DNA of 64,000 nt from Zhengitettix transpicula (GCA_037074705.1 CM073590.1:163244746-163308745), one strand, 5' to 3'. Shown: positions 23,430-35,900, counted from the first letter of the stretch. Made by a program: numbers and translations. The notes: generated by a model not told the origin, from the sequence alone.

Positions 23430-25095
23430 ATTTTTTTTATATAATTGCATAATTTGAAATATTATATTGTGTCATAGAGCTCTTGCAATTTTTACATTTT
23501 TTAGTTAACTGATTCATTAAAGTATATAAAATTGTATTGTATATAATAATAGCACTGAAAATGTTACTTCTGCTTCGTAGGGTTTTTATTTAAATATGAA
23601 AATATTTTAAGGCAATTTTAAATATTTGAATCTATTTTGATTTATTCCAATTATTATATATTTTGGTACCACTGAATATTAAAACATAGACACTCCATTT
23701 TTTAATTCACAAAATTATATAAATTTAAATAAAGTTATTTCCTTGAATTATATTGATGTTTACTTGAGACAAATTATTATACTCCTGTGGGTCGTGAAGC
23801 AGAGTTAGAATTTATAACACACATATAAATAAGTTGGACGTTCCGTTAGCGGAGAAACATAATTATTAAATGGAATTATTAAAATTTGAGAGAAAACGTT
23901 AATTTGAGAAATAACAAACCAATAAAAGCGCAAGAACAATTAATATGAATATGTTTCGAATATAAATAACAACCTTTCTTCTATGGTGCCGGTATTTTAA
24001 AAAATCGCGCAGGGACGTTTTTATGCAGTCATACAGAAGTAGTGCCCGAGAAAGTGAAATAACTTTTAGTACAATATAACGCTTTTATATATTAAGAAAT
24101 GGATAATGCAAAAGTAATTACAGCCCCGTGTTTTAAACTACAGCCTTCTATTAAATTGGTAAATTAAATCCTATTTTCAGAATTTAATTTAATTGTGTTC
24201 TGAAAGTTAGTAAAAAAATTATGTTGGTTTAGTCCAGGTTTTTGTAATATTAATGCGTTATCGAGTCACTTATTTTCATGAAAATAAATTTCCGACGAGT
24301 GCTTTATCCTCACTTGACTAACGTAGTAGTTAGCTTTAGTGAGGACCAGGATGTTTACAAACCCCTGCGCCGTGTCTCTGTACATACATCTGTATTTGCA
24401 GTGTAGCAAGCCATCCCGTGCTGTAGTTAGCGCGTTTGAGCAGGACTTCTTGCAGTATTAATGTGTGGCAGGTATTTCATTACCGCCACGTTTGCCTACG
24501 AGAATTCGGTCGTCGACCTGTGGGCAGACAGGAAGCGATGTCCACTACGTAGCATGACAGGCCACACTCCTATTTTGTGCGTGAAGGTGTGAGCACGGCG
24601 GATGTAGCAAATTTCGTATGCTTCTGGCTTCGTATAAGTAAGCAACTGGGAGACTTGTATGTACATCAGTACTATATTCGAGGGCAGTAACTTCATGACG
24701 AGAGTGTACGATGGGTAAAGTGCTTGTAGCATACTAATATTCAGTTCAACGTACTTCAAGGAAACCGCAATTGAACTTTATATAAAATACTCATAAAAAT
24801 TTTGAAAATACACGATATTCTTTTGTGCACGTTTTTAGGCTCATGTGATTCTCTTTCTTCATTGCTAGCCACAAAAGTACCAGTCCTGACATATAGATAG
24901 TGTGCTGTTCTTTGAAAATCAAGAATGGTCTGAAGCACCAACCATTTAAAGCTTACGTTTGGAGTTTGCAAGACGCTACATTATCAATCACCATCAATAG
25001 TGAACGCTGTCAGTGAATTTGTAAACATTATTATGTGATGCAATACTTTCGTTTAAAAAGGCTCAGTTAGCCAATATCAACTTACATTCTTTTGG
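21601..25095. other. Sequence without supported genes
   Basis: AT-rich, with an (AT)n tract at 23401-23428. A short hairpin followed by GAAAC at about 23838-23860 (TCCG-TTAG-CGGA-GAAAC) lacks a clear CTGATGA box. At 24290-24480 there is somewhat more GC, but no coding frame I can defend. Confidence 0.45.
23401..23428. repeat. (AT)n microsatellite
   Basis: Uninterrupted alternating AT tract. Confidence 0.95.
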
Positions 25096-25099
25096 GAAT

Positions 25100-26045
25100 A
25101 TGATCATTTGTTTACAACAATTGGCAGAGGTAAAACGACTACGCACGAACTGCCAAGACGAACATCGCAGTGGTCGAGCAAATGAAGTGACCAAGTCAGA
25201 AACTGTGACGAGAAACCACAAAATGATCTTGTATGGCCATCAACTGGAAATGCGCGAGATAGAAGTCCAGTTAGACATTTAAAAAACTATTGCATATAAC
25301 ATTTTGACTGAAAATTTTCACATGAGAAAGCTGAGGGCTGGATGGGTGCCGCGTTTGCTTACAGTTTGAACGAAAACAACGTCGTGAGGATGATTTAATC
25401 GAGTGTTTGGCGATGTTTAACGCCAATAAAGCCGAGTTTTTGCGTCGATTTATAACCACGGATGAAACGTGGGTTCCTCACTTCACCCCTCAGTCGACGG
25501 AACGGTCAAAACAATGGACGGAAGGGGGAAAAAGGCGACGAAATTTCCATCTGCTGGCCTTAGTGTTTTGGGATTCGCGAAGTATAAGTTGCATTGATTG
25601 TCTTCAAAACGGAAAAAAATATCAACGGCGAGTGTTATGCGAAATTTTTGCAACGTTTGAGTGATTAAATCAAGAAAAAATGACTACATTTGGCGAGAAA
25701 GAGTGTTGTTTAATCTGTTCACACATCCATTATCTCGATGGCCAAAATCAACGAGTTAAAGTTGGAATTGCTTCCTCACGCACCCTATTTGCCAGATTTA
25801 GCGCCCTTAGATTATTTTCTCTTTCCAAACTTGAAATTTGACGACGTCAACAATGAAGAAGTGGAGTCTTCGGAAAATGACTATTTTGAGGTGCTGAATT
25901 GTTCACACTTTAAACAGGGTATCGAAGCTATAGAACATCGCTCAGAGAAGTGTATCAAGCTAAAGAGACTACGTAATGAAATAAAGTTTTTTTTCCATTT
26001 TTTTTTCATTAATATGTCGGACACTTCTGCAACTACCTTCCTACA
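25100..26045 (+). pseudogene. mariner-family transposase, decayed copy
   Basis: Three plus-strand frames together resemble a mariner transposase. The first (from 25124) has CQDEHRSGR, HKMIL and REI, continuing past an in-frame stop at 25280 to ILTENFHMRKL and GWVPRLLTV. The second (25407-25664) has the first catalytic aspartate in TTDETWVPHF, then SKQW and VFWDS. The third (25738-26052) has LLPHAPYLPDLAPLDYFLFP, which contains the third catalytic aspartate of D,D34D. The second aspartate motif (usually HDNAP-like) is lost at 25706-25735. Two frameshifts and at least two stops separate the pieces, and most of the N-terminal helix-turn-helix region is missing or unreadable. The 3' end GTCGGACACTTCTGCAAC (26015-26032) is typical of mariner termini; a matching 5' terminal repeat was not found. 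Dead copy, high confidence in the family. Confidence 0.9.
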
Positions 26046-26976
26046 TTTCTAGGATACGTTTTTTGTATGTCCGTTTTAGGAAACTAATTTGTGTTTTTAT
26101 TCGATATATTGTCGATTATTTCTCACTACCAGTTGACGGTATGGCTCTTCAAATATCAATCACGGAGATTATTAGACTCGGCATTCTGATCTTCGGCAAT
26201 ATTAATCGTCAGAAACCTGTCCGGTGCTAAATCTTTAGATGGCTGATGAGTTGGTTGGAACAAATGATTTGACTTGAAGAATATAATTTATGGGGAGCCC
26301 AAAATCATAGGAAATATTCACTTGTTTGAGTTAATACCTCGTCTCATTGTGCTGCTGGCGCGTTCTAAATGAGTGCTTTTCAAACCGAAGTTCAGTTAGA
26401 TTAACGTTTTCGGTGACGTAAGTTTTCTTTGCAGATCCTGGTCCTTTATCAGTCTGGGAACATGCAAAACTTCCGCTGCCGCTTTAAAGGGGCAAGGTCG
26501 TCTCCTACACTTGCGTCCTCTTTTGAGTTCTGGCATCAACATGCATTACGTTTTTGCGTCTCTTGTCTGTCCTTATCGGTGAGATGAAATATGCTGCGCT
26601 TTCAAATACATGGCATAAGCTCTTCGAGAACCATAAACATCGTTTGTTATTTGTCCGACCTTAAGACACACAAGTTCATGAGGGGGAAAACCAGATAGCT
26701 GCAGTCCATAAAACTGTTGAATAGGATATTTTGTATTATTATTCTGACCTACTACTTATTTTAAATTAATTATGAAGCGTGGTACGAATTCGTATCAAAA
26801 CTAAGAAAGAATATAATTTTTTATATCGTGTGGCGTATCTAAGGTCCGTTAATCATTTCCGAAAATTTAATTCTATATTTATGACTTCAGTTATAATTTG
26901 GGAAATTAATTCGCTGGTGGCACATTTGTAACCCGAATGCTATGAGGGTAGTTGTGAAGAAATAGCATTGGCCGTT

Positions 26977-26980
<4 letters not shown>

Positions 26981-27031
<51 letters not shown>
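26981..27031. repeat. (TA)n microsatellite
   Basis: About 51 bases of uninterrupted alternating TA. Confidence 0.95.
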
Positions 27032-27033
<2 letters not shown>

Positions 27034-27320
27034 TCATGGGTCTTTATCAAACTTATTCACACCTCCCTCTTCCTTAAAGATAATCAAACATAATATAGAT
27101 AATTTTCTTTAAAACATAGAACTTGAATCAAATACCCCTGCAGTTAGACTTCCAGTCTGGTATGGTTGGGTTCTACGGCCTACATTCAAGTGAAATTTAT
27201 CGACAAAATTTTTCACAATTACACAGATGTAACTTTAAGCTTTTTGTCTTTTGTGGAATGACTGTGCAGTCTCTCCTTTCATAATTGTGTTGAGTTCTAG
27301 AATATACTAATTTAACTGCA

Positions 27321-27336
27321 CCCCCCCCCCCCCCCC
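27321..27336. repeat. Poly-C tract
   Basis: Sixteen consecutive C residues. Length may vary or be misassembled. Confidence 0.95.
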
Positions 27337-28320
27337 GCAAATGATTGCATGGTATTCCATAAGAGGTCCAATATCGTTTCTTATAATAATATGACACAAT
27401 TGACACAGACATATTATATTTTAATTTAAATATTTCATATATTAAAGCAATAGATTTTAATGATTTTAACTATTTTTATTTAACGTACGGATGGTGGTTA
27501 AATTTTTATTATAATAATTTTATAATTTTATCCGCAGATAACAGAAAAAAGTATCATGTTTCATTTGCGTTGCTACACTATTTGACGTTTAACAATATTT
27601 ATTCGGAAAATGACTTAAAATCTTTTGTTTAATGATCAAATCGCATATCTAAGAGACCAATTTTTTAAGCGATGGCTATAGCTAAGTTTTGTTGCGTGAA
27701 AATTAAATGCTTACCAGTTCCCCTCGAAAGCCATTCAATACAACAGCGATCCTGCCCACATAACTCCGAACACTAACAAGGAATCCCGTTTTTCCATTCT
27801 TAGTGCATCGGTTATAAGCGCAGCTTGGCAAGGAATCAACTCATTATTCTTTTATCATCGGCCATTCTCAACTAACAATGAGCTCGAAGCGATGTTTGTG
27901 GGTCCACATTCATTACTGGAGATTTATCAGACATTTAGATAGTTGATAACTCTGAAATGAATGTAGACGTGTTTATATGTCTGTGATGAACAGACAATTC
28001 AAAACGTCAATAATTGAAAAGTATTTTTTTAAAAAACGGCGAGATTCTCCTTAAGAAATAAATTCTAGGTGTTTGGAATGGTGTGACTTATTTTCTAACC
28101 CCAAAACGTTATCCTGTATCAATAGAGACTTTCAGACGCGAAAGTTGAGGCAGTCGGCTCACTTGGATTAACTTAATTTAGCAGATGAATACCTGTGACA
28201 CAAGAAAATAATTTTAGTTCCCCTTGTATGCTTTCGTATACTACAGAGTGCCTTAGAAAATCTTTACCAACTTATTTCTCATCTTTATCAACAAGTTTGA
28301 AAACCGAAATATCTTTCCGT

Positions 28321-28323
<3 letters not shown>

Positions 28324-28389
<66 letters not shown>
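28324..28389. repeat. (TA)n microsatellite
   Basis: About 65 bases of TA with a single G interruption at 28370. Confidence 0.95.
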
Positions 28390-28390
<1 letters not shown>

Positions 28391-29044
28391 TAAAATAAAA
28401 CTTTATTTAGGTTATATTCTTTACATCTGTACGTATAGTGCAATTAAAATTTGATGACCCTTAGAGATTTTGCGTGAAGGAAGGTGATAATGCCAAGCAC
28501 ACGCTGCAAATGGACTTTGTATACAGCTCACTGAAAACAGTAAAATACATTGAATTGTTCGCAACGCTGCTTGTCCTGCCCTTCATTGTAAGCGTTCTGA
28601 CTGGTAAAATTCACACCTCTTACTGAAAATAACAGCCAATCTAATTTTAATCCCACTACAATGACGGTAAATGATGAACCTACTTGCCTTTAAAACAGCG
28701 TTGCTGACATACTTCGTAGCTTTGTTTCCTTCTAAAAATAATCACGTTAATGACGAAAACAAAATTCACTTGCAATTCTTTTATAAGATTCATTTTGATA
28801 ACAGAAATATATAACGGCTTTCAGTTTCGTATAGCGGAGCAATGCGGGATTAATTACAGTGTTACGGAGAATTACTTTGCGGAGTGGGTTGTGTACTGAA
28901 CAATTGCTTTGTAACTACAAGTAAAGTACGCTCTTACGCAGTGTACAATGGAGTACGAGCTATTGTCGGCGAAACCATATCATCGCTCCTTTGTGATAAA
29001 GCCAGTGTTCGCTAAGGGGTTATTAGTAATGTTGCGCCTTCACA

Positions 29045-29240
29045 ATGGCTGTCATAACGTGCCTGCTCTGCGTGATGTATTTGTTAAGCAGAATATTTAC
29101 AGTTGCTTTGTATTGTAGTGCATTACAGTTTCTGTGTTGGTTGTTGCAGATGATGGAAGCCTTCGGCTGGCTGTTTTTGTTCTCCGTGCTGCTATCAGTC
29201 CGTGACAGCGTCCAGGATTTCAGATCTATCTCCTATGAAG
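29045..29240 (+). CDS. Candidate 5' coding exon encoding a signal-peptide-like N-terminus (partial)
   Basis: The segment 29150-29240 looks like a real exon. It follows a pyrimidine-rich stretch ending TTGTTGCAG, starts ATGATGG, is richer in G/C at third positions than the surroundings, and ends TATGAAG before GTAATA, a good splice donor. The 30 codons read MMEAFGWLFLFSVLLSVRDS and then VQDFRSISYE, with the last codon split after its first base (phase 1). Residues 6-16 form a hydrophobic core, as expected of a secretory signal peptide. The same frame stays open from an upstream ATG at 29045 in a strong start context (CACAATGG) and would add 35 mostly hydrophobic residues, so the start is ambiguous: either 29045 with no intron, or 29150/29153 after a splice acceptor at 29149. 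No second exon was found in the window, and I do not recognise the protein. It could be the first coding exon of a secreted or membrane protein with a long following intron. Confidence 0.45.
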
Positions 29241-29399
29241 GTAATACAGAATTCCACGTTTATTTATTTTGATGGTAAAATTATATACAATATATGCCGA
29301 ATCAGTCCCAGGTTTGCTTCTGCAGCCCTGATGATTCGCATTAGCAAAACTCCTCATCTTGCACTATATGCGCAGATTCAGAGGATTTGGGCATAAGAC

Positions 29400-29690
29400 A
29401 AGTAATGTCCGTTGTTCCTAACGGACACCTCGGTTAGCAATTCATATATTCGTTAAGACCCACTATTCGGAACTAGGGTTAGCTTCTAAACAATAGTCAA
29501 TTAATTCCTCCCTTAGCCATGCGTATGGTCTAAAGGATTTTTGTTCCCCCATCCCGATTAATTTCCATTATTTCTCTGAATTGTTTCCTGGCGAATGCGG
29601 GTTGTAGACCCTCTCCTTGTATTCTCCCCTTCCCCTATTGTGTCTCGCTCTGCCGCCGGATGAAGAAGGCATATGTGATGGAATACAATT
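29400..29690 (+). repeat. SINE-like fragment sharing the family A core
   Basis: ATTTCTCTGAATTGTTTCC followed by TGGCGAATGCGGGTTGTAGACC (29571-29609) parallels the family A core (TTTTCCCTGCAT then GGCGAATGCCGGGTAGGATCC). Upstream CTTAGCCATGCGTATGGTC and downstream CTTCCCC-rich sequence do not match family A. I infer a diverged SINE of a related type. Limits are approximate. Confidence 0.35.
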
Positions 29691-30611
29691 AATTGTGTGT
29701 TCTGCAAGGTATTATTGTAAATAATTTAAAACATAGGAAACGAGGCAGAACCTGGAAAGCAGCATATAAAGAATATGTAAGTTAACTGTGTCAGATCAGA
29801 CATTAAATAAATAAAACCTTTCTACTGGTGCAAATAACTTCAAAAAAACCATACAGTATGGACCCTGAACAAGGTAATGAGATTAAATTGATTACGTTAA
29901 TTTTACGCCTGATTTGTAGTTATTTCTCCAGCATGTTCCCGGTACAAGGCCAAACAGGATTAATTCCAATTACTTTCAGCGTTAAATCTATCTGTCAATG
30001 TTAATGCACTTCGAGCGAGAGAAGACGTCTCTGGTACTTTCCGAATGTGAGAGTTTGAAAGTAAATGGAGAGTGTAATCTACTCCATCAAACTTTGTTTT
30101 TTAGACGATGGTAAAAGCTTGTTACAGATCATTTCCTATCCACTTCATGGGATTTAAATTCTGGTGAAAGTTTTTGGCAGCAACGAAAGCATATAACTTA
30201 AAAATAGTAAATTGTAAAGTAAGGAAACTTGTAAAGTGAGTACCATATCTCGTCCCTGGGGATCAGTTAGAGAACATATTTGAATTTTTGTTGAAAATTA
30301 CGTGTAATTCGCTGTCTGTTAAAAAAAAGTTTTAAACATTTCTGCGACAATTATTTAATATTTTACGAAACCATATGCTGTACTTACAAGTTGCGGCAGC
30401 ATTAAATTAGTTTTATTTAAAATTATTTGATTTTATTGCCTTTTTGTCATAATTTGTCATAATTTATAACTACTTTCATTTATTTTAAGAACAGCAATGT
30501 ACTCCATACACACACACACACACACCAAGGAGTTTGATAGTGCCTGTTTCCTACCTAAAATTCGCACCGGAATGTAACAGAAACGGGCATATACGAGAGT
30601 AAACATTTTTA
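29691..30611. other. AT-rich sequence; (CA)n at 30509-30525
   Basis: No supported coding region. Apart from a short CA tract, nothing is recognised. Confidence 0.5.
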
Positions 30612-30850
30612 TATAAATAAATAAATATACGGCCTTGAGTCATAAAATGTTTAACAATAAATTAAATAAACGACGTTTCGTCCTATTTGAGGACCTCTTC
30701 AGTTTTAATAATTTTGTATATAAATCATGAAAAACAAATGATGCGGAATATTTTGTTGCTTTGCCGTTGCACAATTATTTATTGCATTATTTAATTTTTT
30801 GTAATTAAACAAAATTTCCGACTCTAGGCCGTATATTTATTTATATTATT
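30612..30850. mobile_element. 240-bp inverted-repeat element with best-preserved hammerhead-like motif
   Basis: The outer ends read TATAAATAAATAAATATACGG on the left and its reverse complement CCGTATATTTATTTATA on the right. The similarity continues inward through GAGTC and AAATTAAATAA, giving arms of about 60 bp. The minus strand of the left part (30702 to 30671) has CTGAAGA, a G, a perfect 5-bp stem GUCCU/AGGAC with loop CAAAU, and GAAACGUCG. The only departure from the minimal hammerhead core is A for T in CTGATGA. No protein is encoded. By analogy with the element at 4379-4742 next to a Penelope endonuclease fragment, I infer a short non-autonomous Penelope-type unit. Confidence 0.7.
30671..30702 (-). 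ncRNA. Candidate hammerhead ribozyme motif
   Basis: The order is CTGAAGA, G, stem II of five Watson-Crick pairs with loop CAAAU, then GAAAC and GUC. The GUC triplet is a classical hammerhead cleavage triplet. ACGU just before it is self-complementary, so stem III may need a second copy (dimeric folding). The U-to-A change in the invariant CUGAUGA would be expected to lower or abolish activity. That is knowledge of the ribozyme family, not something tested here. Confidence 0.45.
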
Positions 30851-32289
30851 ATAACTGTCATATATTTTTTCAAAATTATTAAAAAAATTTATGATCTATT
30901 GTACCGGATGTTATAATTGTACCTTTAGTTCGTTTATCAGGTCGCCAGCCAGCAATTTTATAATTTTCCTGAATCGTTTTTAATACGTTTAAGAAGTGCA
31001 ACGAATAAGGGTTGCCCAGTTAATGTTTTACAGATACATAATCATAGAAATGAAAGCAATAAAATTTAAATTGTGAAGTAACATATAAATAAACATAATT
31101 CCTTTCCAACTGTATATATGATTTGGTTTTCCTTTGGCAGCAAGTTCCTCAATTTTGAACTTTCGAAACAACCAATAACTCAGCGTGCAACCGCAGGCCA
31201 ATAAAACGGTTAGAAATACATATTACGCCTTTGTCTCGGCTCTATGATGATCGTAGGAGAAGATGCTTGCGTCGTTCGCAGTCGACGAGACGTAAGATCG
31301 TCGCTGACACTGGAACCGGTTGTGATCCCAGCCCCAGATTTCCAGACCTAATTCTTCCCGAAACACGAAACCAGCTTTCGTGGCTTTGACAGTCCTCTGA
31401 CGTCTGTGTTATCTTGTCGGCCTCATCTGCCTGTTAATGTAACATTCTGCTCTCTGGAAATTCCAATAGTAGCGACAACTTAGCCTGTCGCCAGCGGTTA
31501 AATTCTCGAGATAATCCATCGACGGTATATCCCATGGCGGGACTCAGAAATGACATGATGATTTAGCCTTTTCTCTTTGATACGTTGCTTCATAATCGTG
31601 TCATTTGTATCATTAGTAGATGGATCGATTATTCAGAGATTTTTATTGAAGCATTGAGAAATTAACCTACAAAATATGGTACGTACTTTTTCGCTGAATA
31701 CCAGTTTGGCCGCTTTCGAACTTCTCATCCAGAGAAGTTACCAACTTACCCTTTATAACCATTTAAAACTTTTTTAGACCGACTATCACACTTATCGAAA
31801 TATTATATTTTTGATCATCTCATAAAATTGTCTCTTTTCCTATCTTTGAACAATAAAGCGATTAGTTTTCATATATCACTTTACAGCAGAAAATTGTGTC
31901 AAATCGTGGAATGATACGGCGAAATGTCATTCTGTAATAGCCCAAAAAATTAGGATTTCTCTTGTCGAATTTCACTAAGCTTTCTTAGTAATTGCAAATA
32001 GTTTACTGTTCTAACTGTTGAGTCAGTATCTTCCTATTCCTAAATATTAATCCCTGAGCTTTGTAGGTCACAAATTTAGTTGTCTGTCTTTTGTTCCTTA
32101 TTATTTAATGTGATATAACCATCGATACCAAAAAGCTGGTCTGCAGCAATATGTAGGCCTTCTACCCGAAAAAAACATATTTTGTAATTTACATGGTTGT
32201 AACTGACATTGAAAATTAATAGTATATAATGTCCGAGAAGTTGGTTCAATATTACTTTAAACGTAAGTATACTTACAAAAATTTCTAAA
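30851..32289. other. AT-rich sequence, nothing recognised
   Basis: A somewhat GC-richer part at about 31230-31520 contains repeated TCG-rich text but no open frame of note. No repeat copy is recognised. Confidence 0.45.
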
Positions 32290-32345
32290 ACATTATGTTC
32301 CTTCCACAATCCGGTGGCTTCATCAGGTATACACTATAAAGGAGC
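32290..32345 (-). repeat. Hammerhead-like fragment with intact CTGATGA box
   Basis: On the minus strand TACCTGATGA (from about 32330) is followed by AGCCAC, loop CGGATT, GTGG and then AAGGAACAT. The CTGATGA box and a 4-bp stem II are present, but GAAAC has become GGAAC. Probably a decayed terminal fragment of a Penelope-like element; the downstream minus-strand sequence contains no recognisable protein. Confidence 0.4.
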
Positions 32346-32609
32346 AGCACTACAAATAAAATTAATGTAACATATATGCTTATAAAATTCTTACGAATTT
32401 TAACTTTTAAATGTTTATAATTGGTAAGCCTGTTTCACATTAGTTTTAACCATAAAAAATAAGATTTATGAACAAGACGAGGCTGGTGTAAACAATAGTG
32501 ACTTATCTGCTACTAATTTAATGAAAAAACAGTTTATGATGTCGTCGTAAAGATTTGAGACAAATACCTGGTTTCTTTAGGCTTTTCTTACTGCTTTTTA
32601 AATTCCTAA

Positions 32610-32970
32610 TAAGCCGAGACACCCCGGCCAGTTTTGAGACGTGTATACTTCAGGGTCACAGACGGCCGTCATACAGCAGGAGTTGTCTTCTGTTCCCATT
32701 GGTGCAGCTGATCAGATGACTCCGACGCCGATCGAGGCATGGCGACGGGAATGCTGCGTTTCCACAGAAAACCCACTACAGTCATTGGAAAGACGCGAGA
32801 GAAATACAAACAGCCCAATATATATTATTTAGGGTTTTCTCGATATCACATGTAGGAGAATTTGCGGGTAGAAAAACATTAAACTATAGCCCGGGGACAG
32901 TAATTACTCTCCCTTCCGCAACCCCCTTTTTATGAGAGGGAAGTCGTCACGATGTGGATTGGGCCGAAAT
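32610..32970 (+). mobile_element. Retroposon family A, copy 4 (old, diverged)
   Basis: Recognisable blocks in family order are CCCCGGCCAGTTTTGAGACGTGTA, CATACAGCAGGAGTTGTC, CGAGGCATGGCGACGGGAA, GTCATTGGAAAGACG, TTTAGGGTTTTCTCG, ACTATAGCCCGGGG and CTTCCGCAACCCCC. Many substitutions and small deletions make this the oldest-looking copy in the window. Confidence 0.75.
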
Positions 32971-35900
32971 ATTCTTTTAAACAAGGAAAGTTCTCTTTTC
33001 TAGTTTAATTATAAGGTTCATAAGAAAACTCATATTACTTTATTTTTTATATATTGATAATTATATTTAACGCAGCCTGCGTGAAATAAACCCAACGTTA
33101 CACGTTGCTTTATCACAAAACAATCATATTCAGTCAAATGTGCGATTTGTTTGGTAATTAGTACTATAATATTCCTAAGTTTGAATCAGAGACCAACTCT
33201 CTTCCTTTACGCCGTTCCTTCCTAATATCAAAATTTCCATGCTCTACAGTCTTTTATTACAAAACTGTGGGGCACGTCATACATTATTGTCAGAAACGAA
33301 GATAAGGCTCTGTGTTTTCCAAAAGAAGGATCAAGTTAATGCGTCCCGCTGGGTACAGCTAACGTATGGCAGAGAAACAATGTTAAGAATCGTTTATTCA
33401 TGTCGCCGCAGGAGAAGAGGCCAGTGCTGTTTATTATCGCTGACAGACCTTTAAAACAAAAGCCTGGCGCGTAATATTAGCAGCGGCGGAGAATTTACAA
33501 GGTTGGCGATGGTGCGTTGGCGTCGCGGCAGCTACCGCCCCTGTGTACGAGTATTGCCGATCTCCTGCAGCGATACACTACACAACAACCTTCAAGGCTG
33601 ATGTTTCAATAGTGCTAATAAACTAGCATTTGTGCCTTCATTTATGCAGGTAGAATTTTCTATCCCTGAGTGTATAGGTGGGGGGACTGTTTCTGTATCA
33701 AACCATAACACCAGCAGTGAGATTACACACGATCCAGCCAAACGAGATTGTATCAACCGTCTGAAACCAAGTTTCATACGATGCGCATTTAAATCTATAA
33801 TATTCCAGACACAAAATATAATCAAGAAATGTCTGTCACTATGATCTCAAGAACCTTTTGGTCACTAGACTGATTGTTACCAAGTTTTAATTATAAAATA
33901 TTTAAAATGATCTTCGTTTTGGGGATCGTAAAACTGATTGATGACATTCAAGCCGACGTTTGTTCAAATAATAGACCCTTACGAATAAGTTGGATACAAT
34001 GAAACGTAATTGAAACGAGTAGCTTAACAAAAAATTGAGAAGTTGAAACAGTTTTAAATTTGTCGGATACCATTTCCATGGATTTCCCTTTCAACTTCAA
34101 TTTACAGAGATCCATACCTTATCAATTACGTTCAATAACACACGGCAGCAGTCTTTGTGAAGTATTGCGAAGGGTATTTGAGATCAGCATGTTTCTCACA
34201 AAATAATTTTGTGTTATTTCGCCTAGTAATGTAGTTACTGTTGCTCCTGGAGCTGAATCTAAAATTATTGTATATACTTAAGTTTTAAGTGAGTTTGTTA
34301 GAGACTTTATTTTATAACAAGCTGGATTCCCGGCGTTGACCGTGTACTTATTCATATAAACCCGAAAAAGTATCTAATTCTATATTAATCTTTAGTCAAG
34401 AAGTGATTTAACCTAAATATAAAGGTTCCTAGTTCCTTACATACTTCCTATCGATAGTGCATTAATTGAACAGCTATAAAATACATTGAATTTTATTGCA
34501 TCAATCCCAAAAAAAACATACCTCCGATTTTTTTAACAAATAGAATACTCCTTGAGTATCGTCCCTCATTCTTCAAGCATTACGAAAGATAAAATTAATG
34601 AAATTCTTAGCTAGATTCACAATGTAAACAAATGGTCGCCATATTGGAGTCTTTAATAGAATACGTACTTTTTCCGCAAGGATCGTAAAGTATTTCGTAT
34701 TATTTTTTATTCTAGTAATGCAGGATAAAATTATACTTTTTATTCTTCTGTATTTCATTACGGAAAATTATGGAAAATTGACTAGACGCTTAGTGACGTC
34801 TATCGCTGTCCCGTGACGTCATGGTCTCTTGGCGCGCTGTAATTTAACACAAAATTATCATGTTTTGCAAATATAATTCTTTACACATTTTTGCTAGGGG
34901 TTTCTCACCCCCAACAGTACCGTTTCTCGTGTTTTTAAGAATTTGTGTACCAATTTTTGTTGCAATCCGTCCACGCGTTTAAACTTGATAGAAATTAACA
35001 AAAATACATACATACATCCTTTTTATTATATAGATTTGTGTACTGTACTTATACTTTTAAATTTATGGACATAAACTTCACCGAAAAAATATTTACTTAT
35101 TTAAAATTTAGCAATTCAATATTAAAATAAAATAACTAAATAAAACAGACTAGGAAAAATTGTGAATAATTAAAACCACACGTTACTGCAAAAAGAATTG
35201 ACCTATCTTTTTTTTTTGGTTTGTAGCAAAGAAAAATATTTACTTAAGCTGACTGTTGAATAAAAAATTATTATGAGAATATAAAGAAAAATTTAGCTTA
35301 AGAAAACTTTTTTTATAATGAATAATGAAAAAAAAAATTCGTCTGATTACTCCGGGAATTGTATTTATATTTTATTATCGTACCACGAACAGATCGGAAC
35401 CCTTAATATCACTAGTGTCAGCCGCAAATTACGCGAAACCTTTTACGTTATATCACTTTCTCAGCTAGCATCATAAATGTTTGGCTTGTTTTGAAGAGCA
35501 TAAAACGATCAGATAGTATAACACGCATGGAACCTGTGTAGGAAGCTGATATGTGGTAGACTTATTGTGTCAGAGATAAGTCGGTAAGGGGCCACTTGAC
35601 AGATAAGTTATTGGCAAACACCTGCCGTTTATCGACGAGCTGTAGATATCCCGTTTTTATTTAAAGGGTGCAGTCTGGACTTATCCCACATCTAGCAGAG
35701 GGGCAGGTTATATTGAAGGATCTGATCGGCGGCCCTCGTAATAACGTCACAGTGGCACTCGTAAATGCCGAGCCACGAGCCCGTAAATCCCACGCTAATT
35801 TCGAATAAATGTCTCAGATCTCGCACGCTTTTCGTCTGCGACTGATATGTCGGTATCTTTTACTAGATCCCGCGACGGTGGTTTGGGCCTAAAATAACGG

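Larger units (their letters stand above)
26046..29044. other. AT-rich sequence with microsatellites, no gene recognised
   Basis: Contains two long TA tracts and a C16 run, listed separately. The remainder has no supported coding region or repeat copy. Confidence 0.5.

Noticed and set aside
23830..23865. Hairpin TCCG-TTAG-CGGA followed by GAAAC
   Set aside because: The CTGATGA box is absent (GGACGT instead) and no inverted arm or family copy is visible, so I did not count it among the hammerhead-like motifs.
28195..28398. Open frame ending in an alternating Tyr-Ile run
   Set aside because: The run is translation of the (TA)n microsatellite.
33632..33844. 70-codon frame after a TTTATGCAG acceptor-like site
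   Set aside because: Minus strand is equally open over the same span, there is no donor site in frame, and no domain is recognised.
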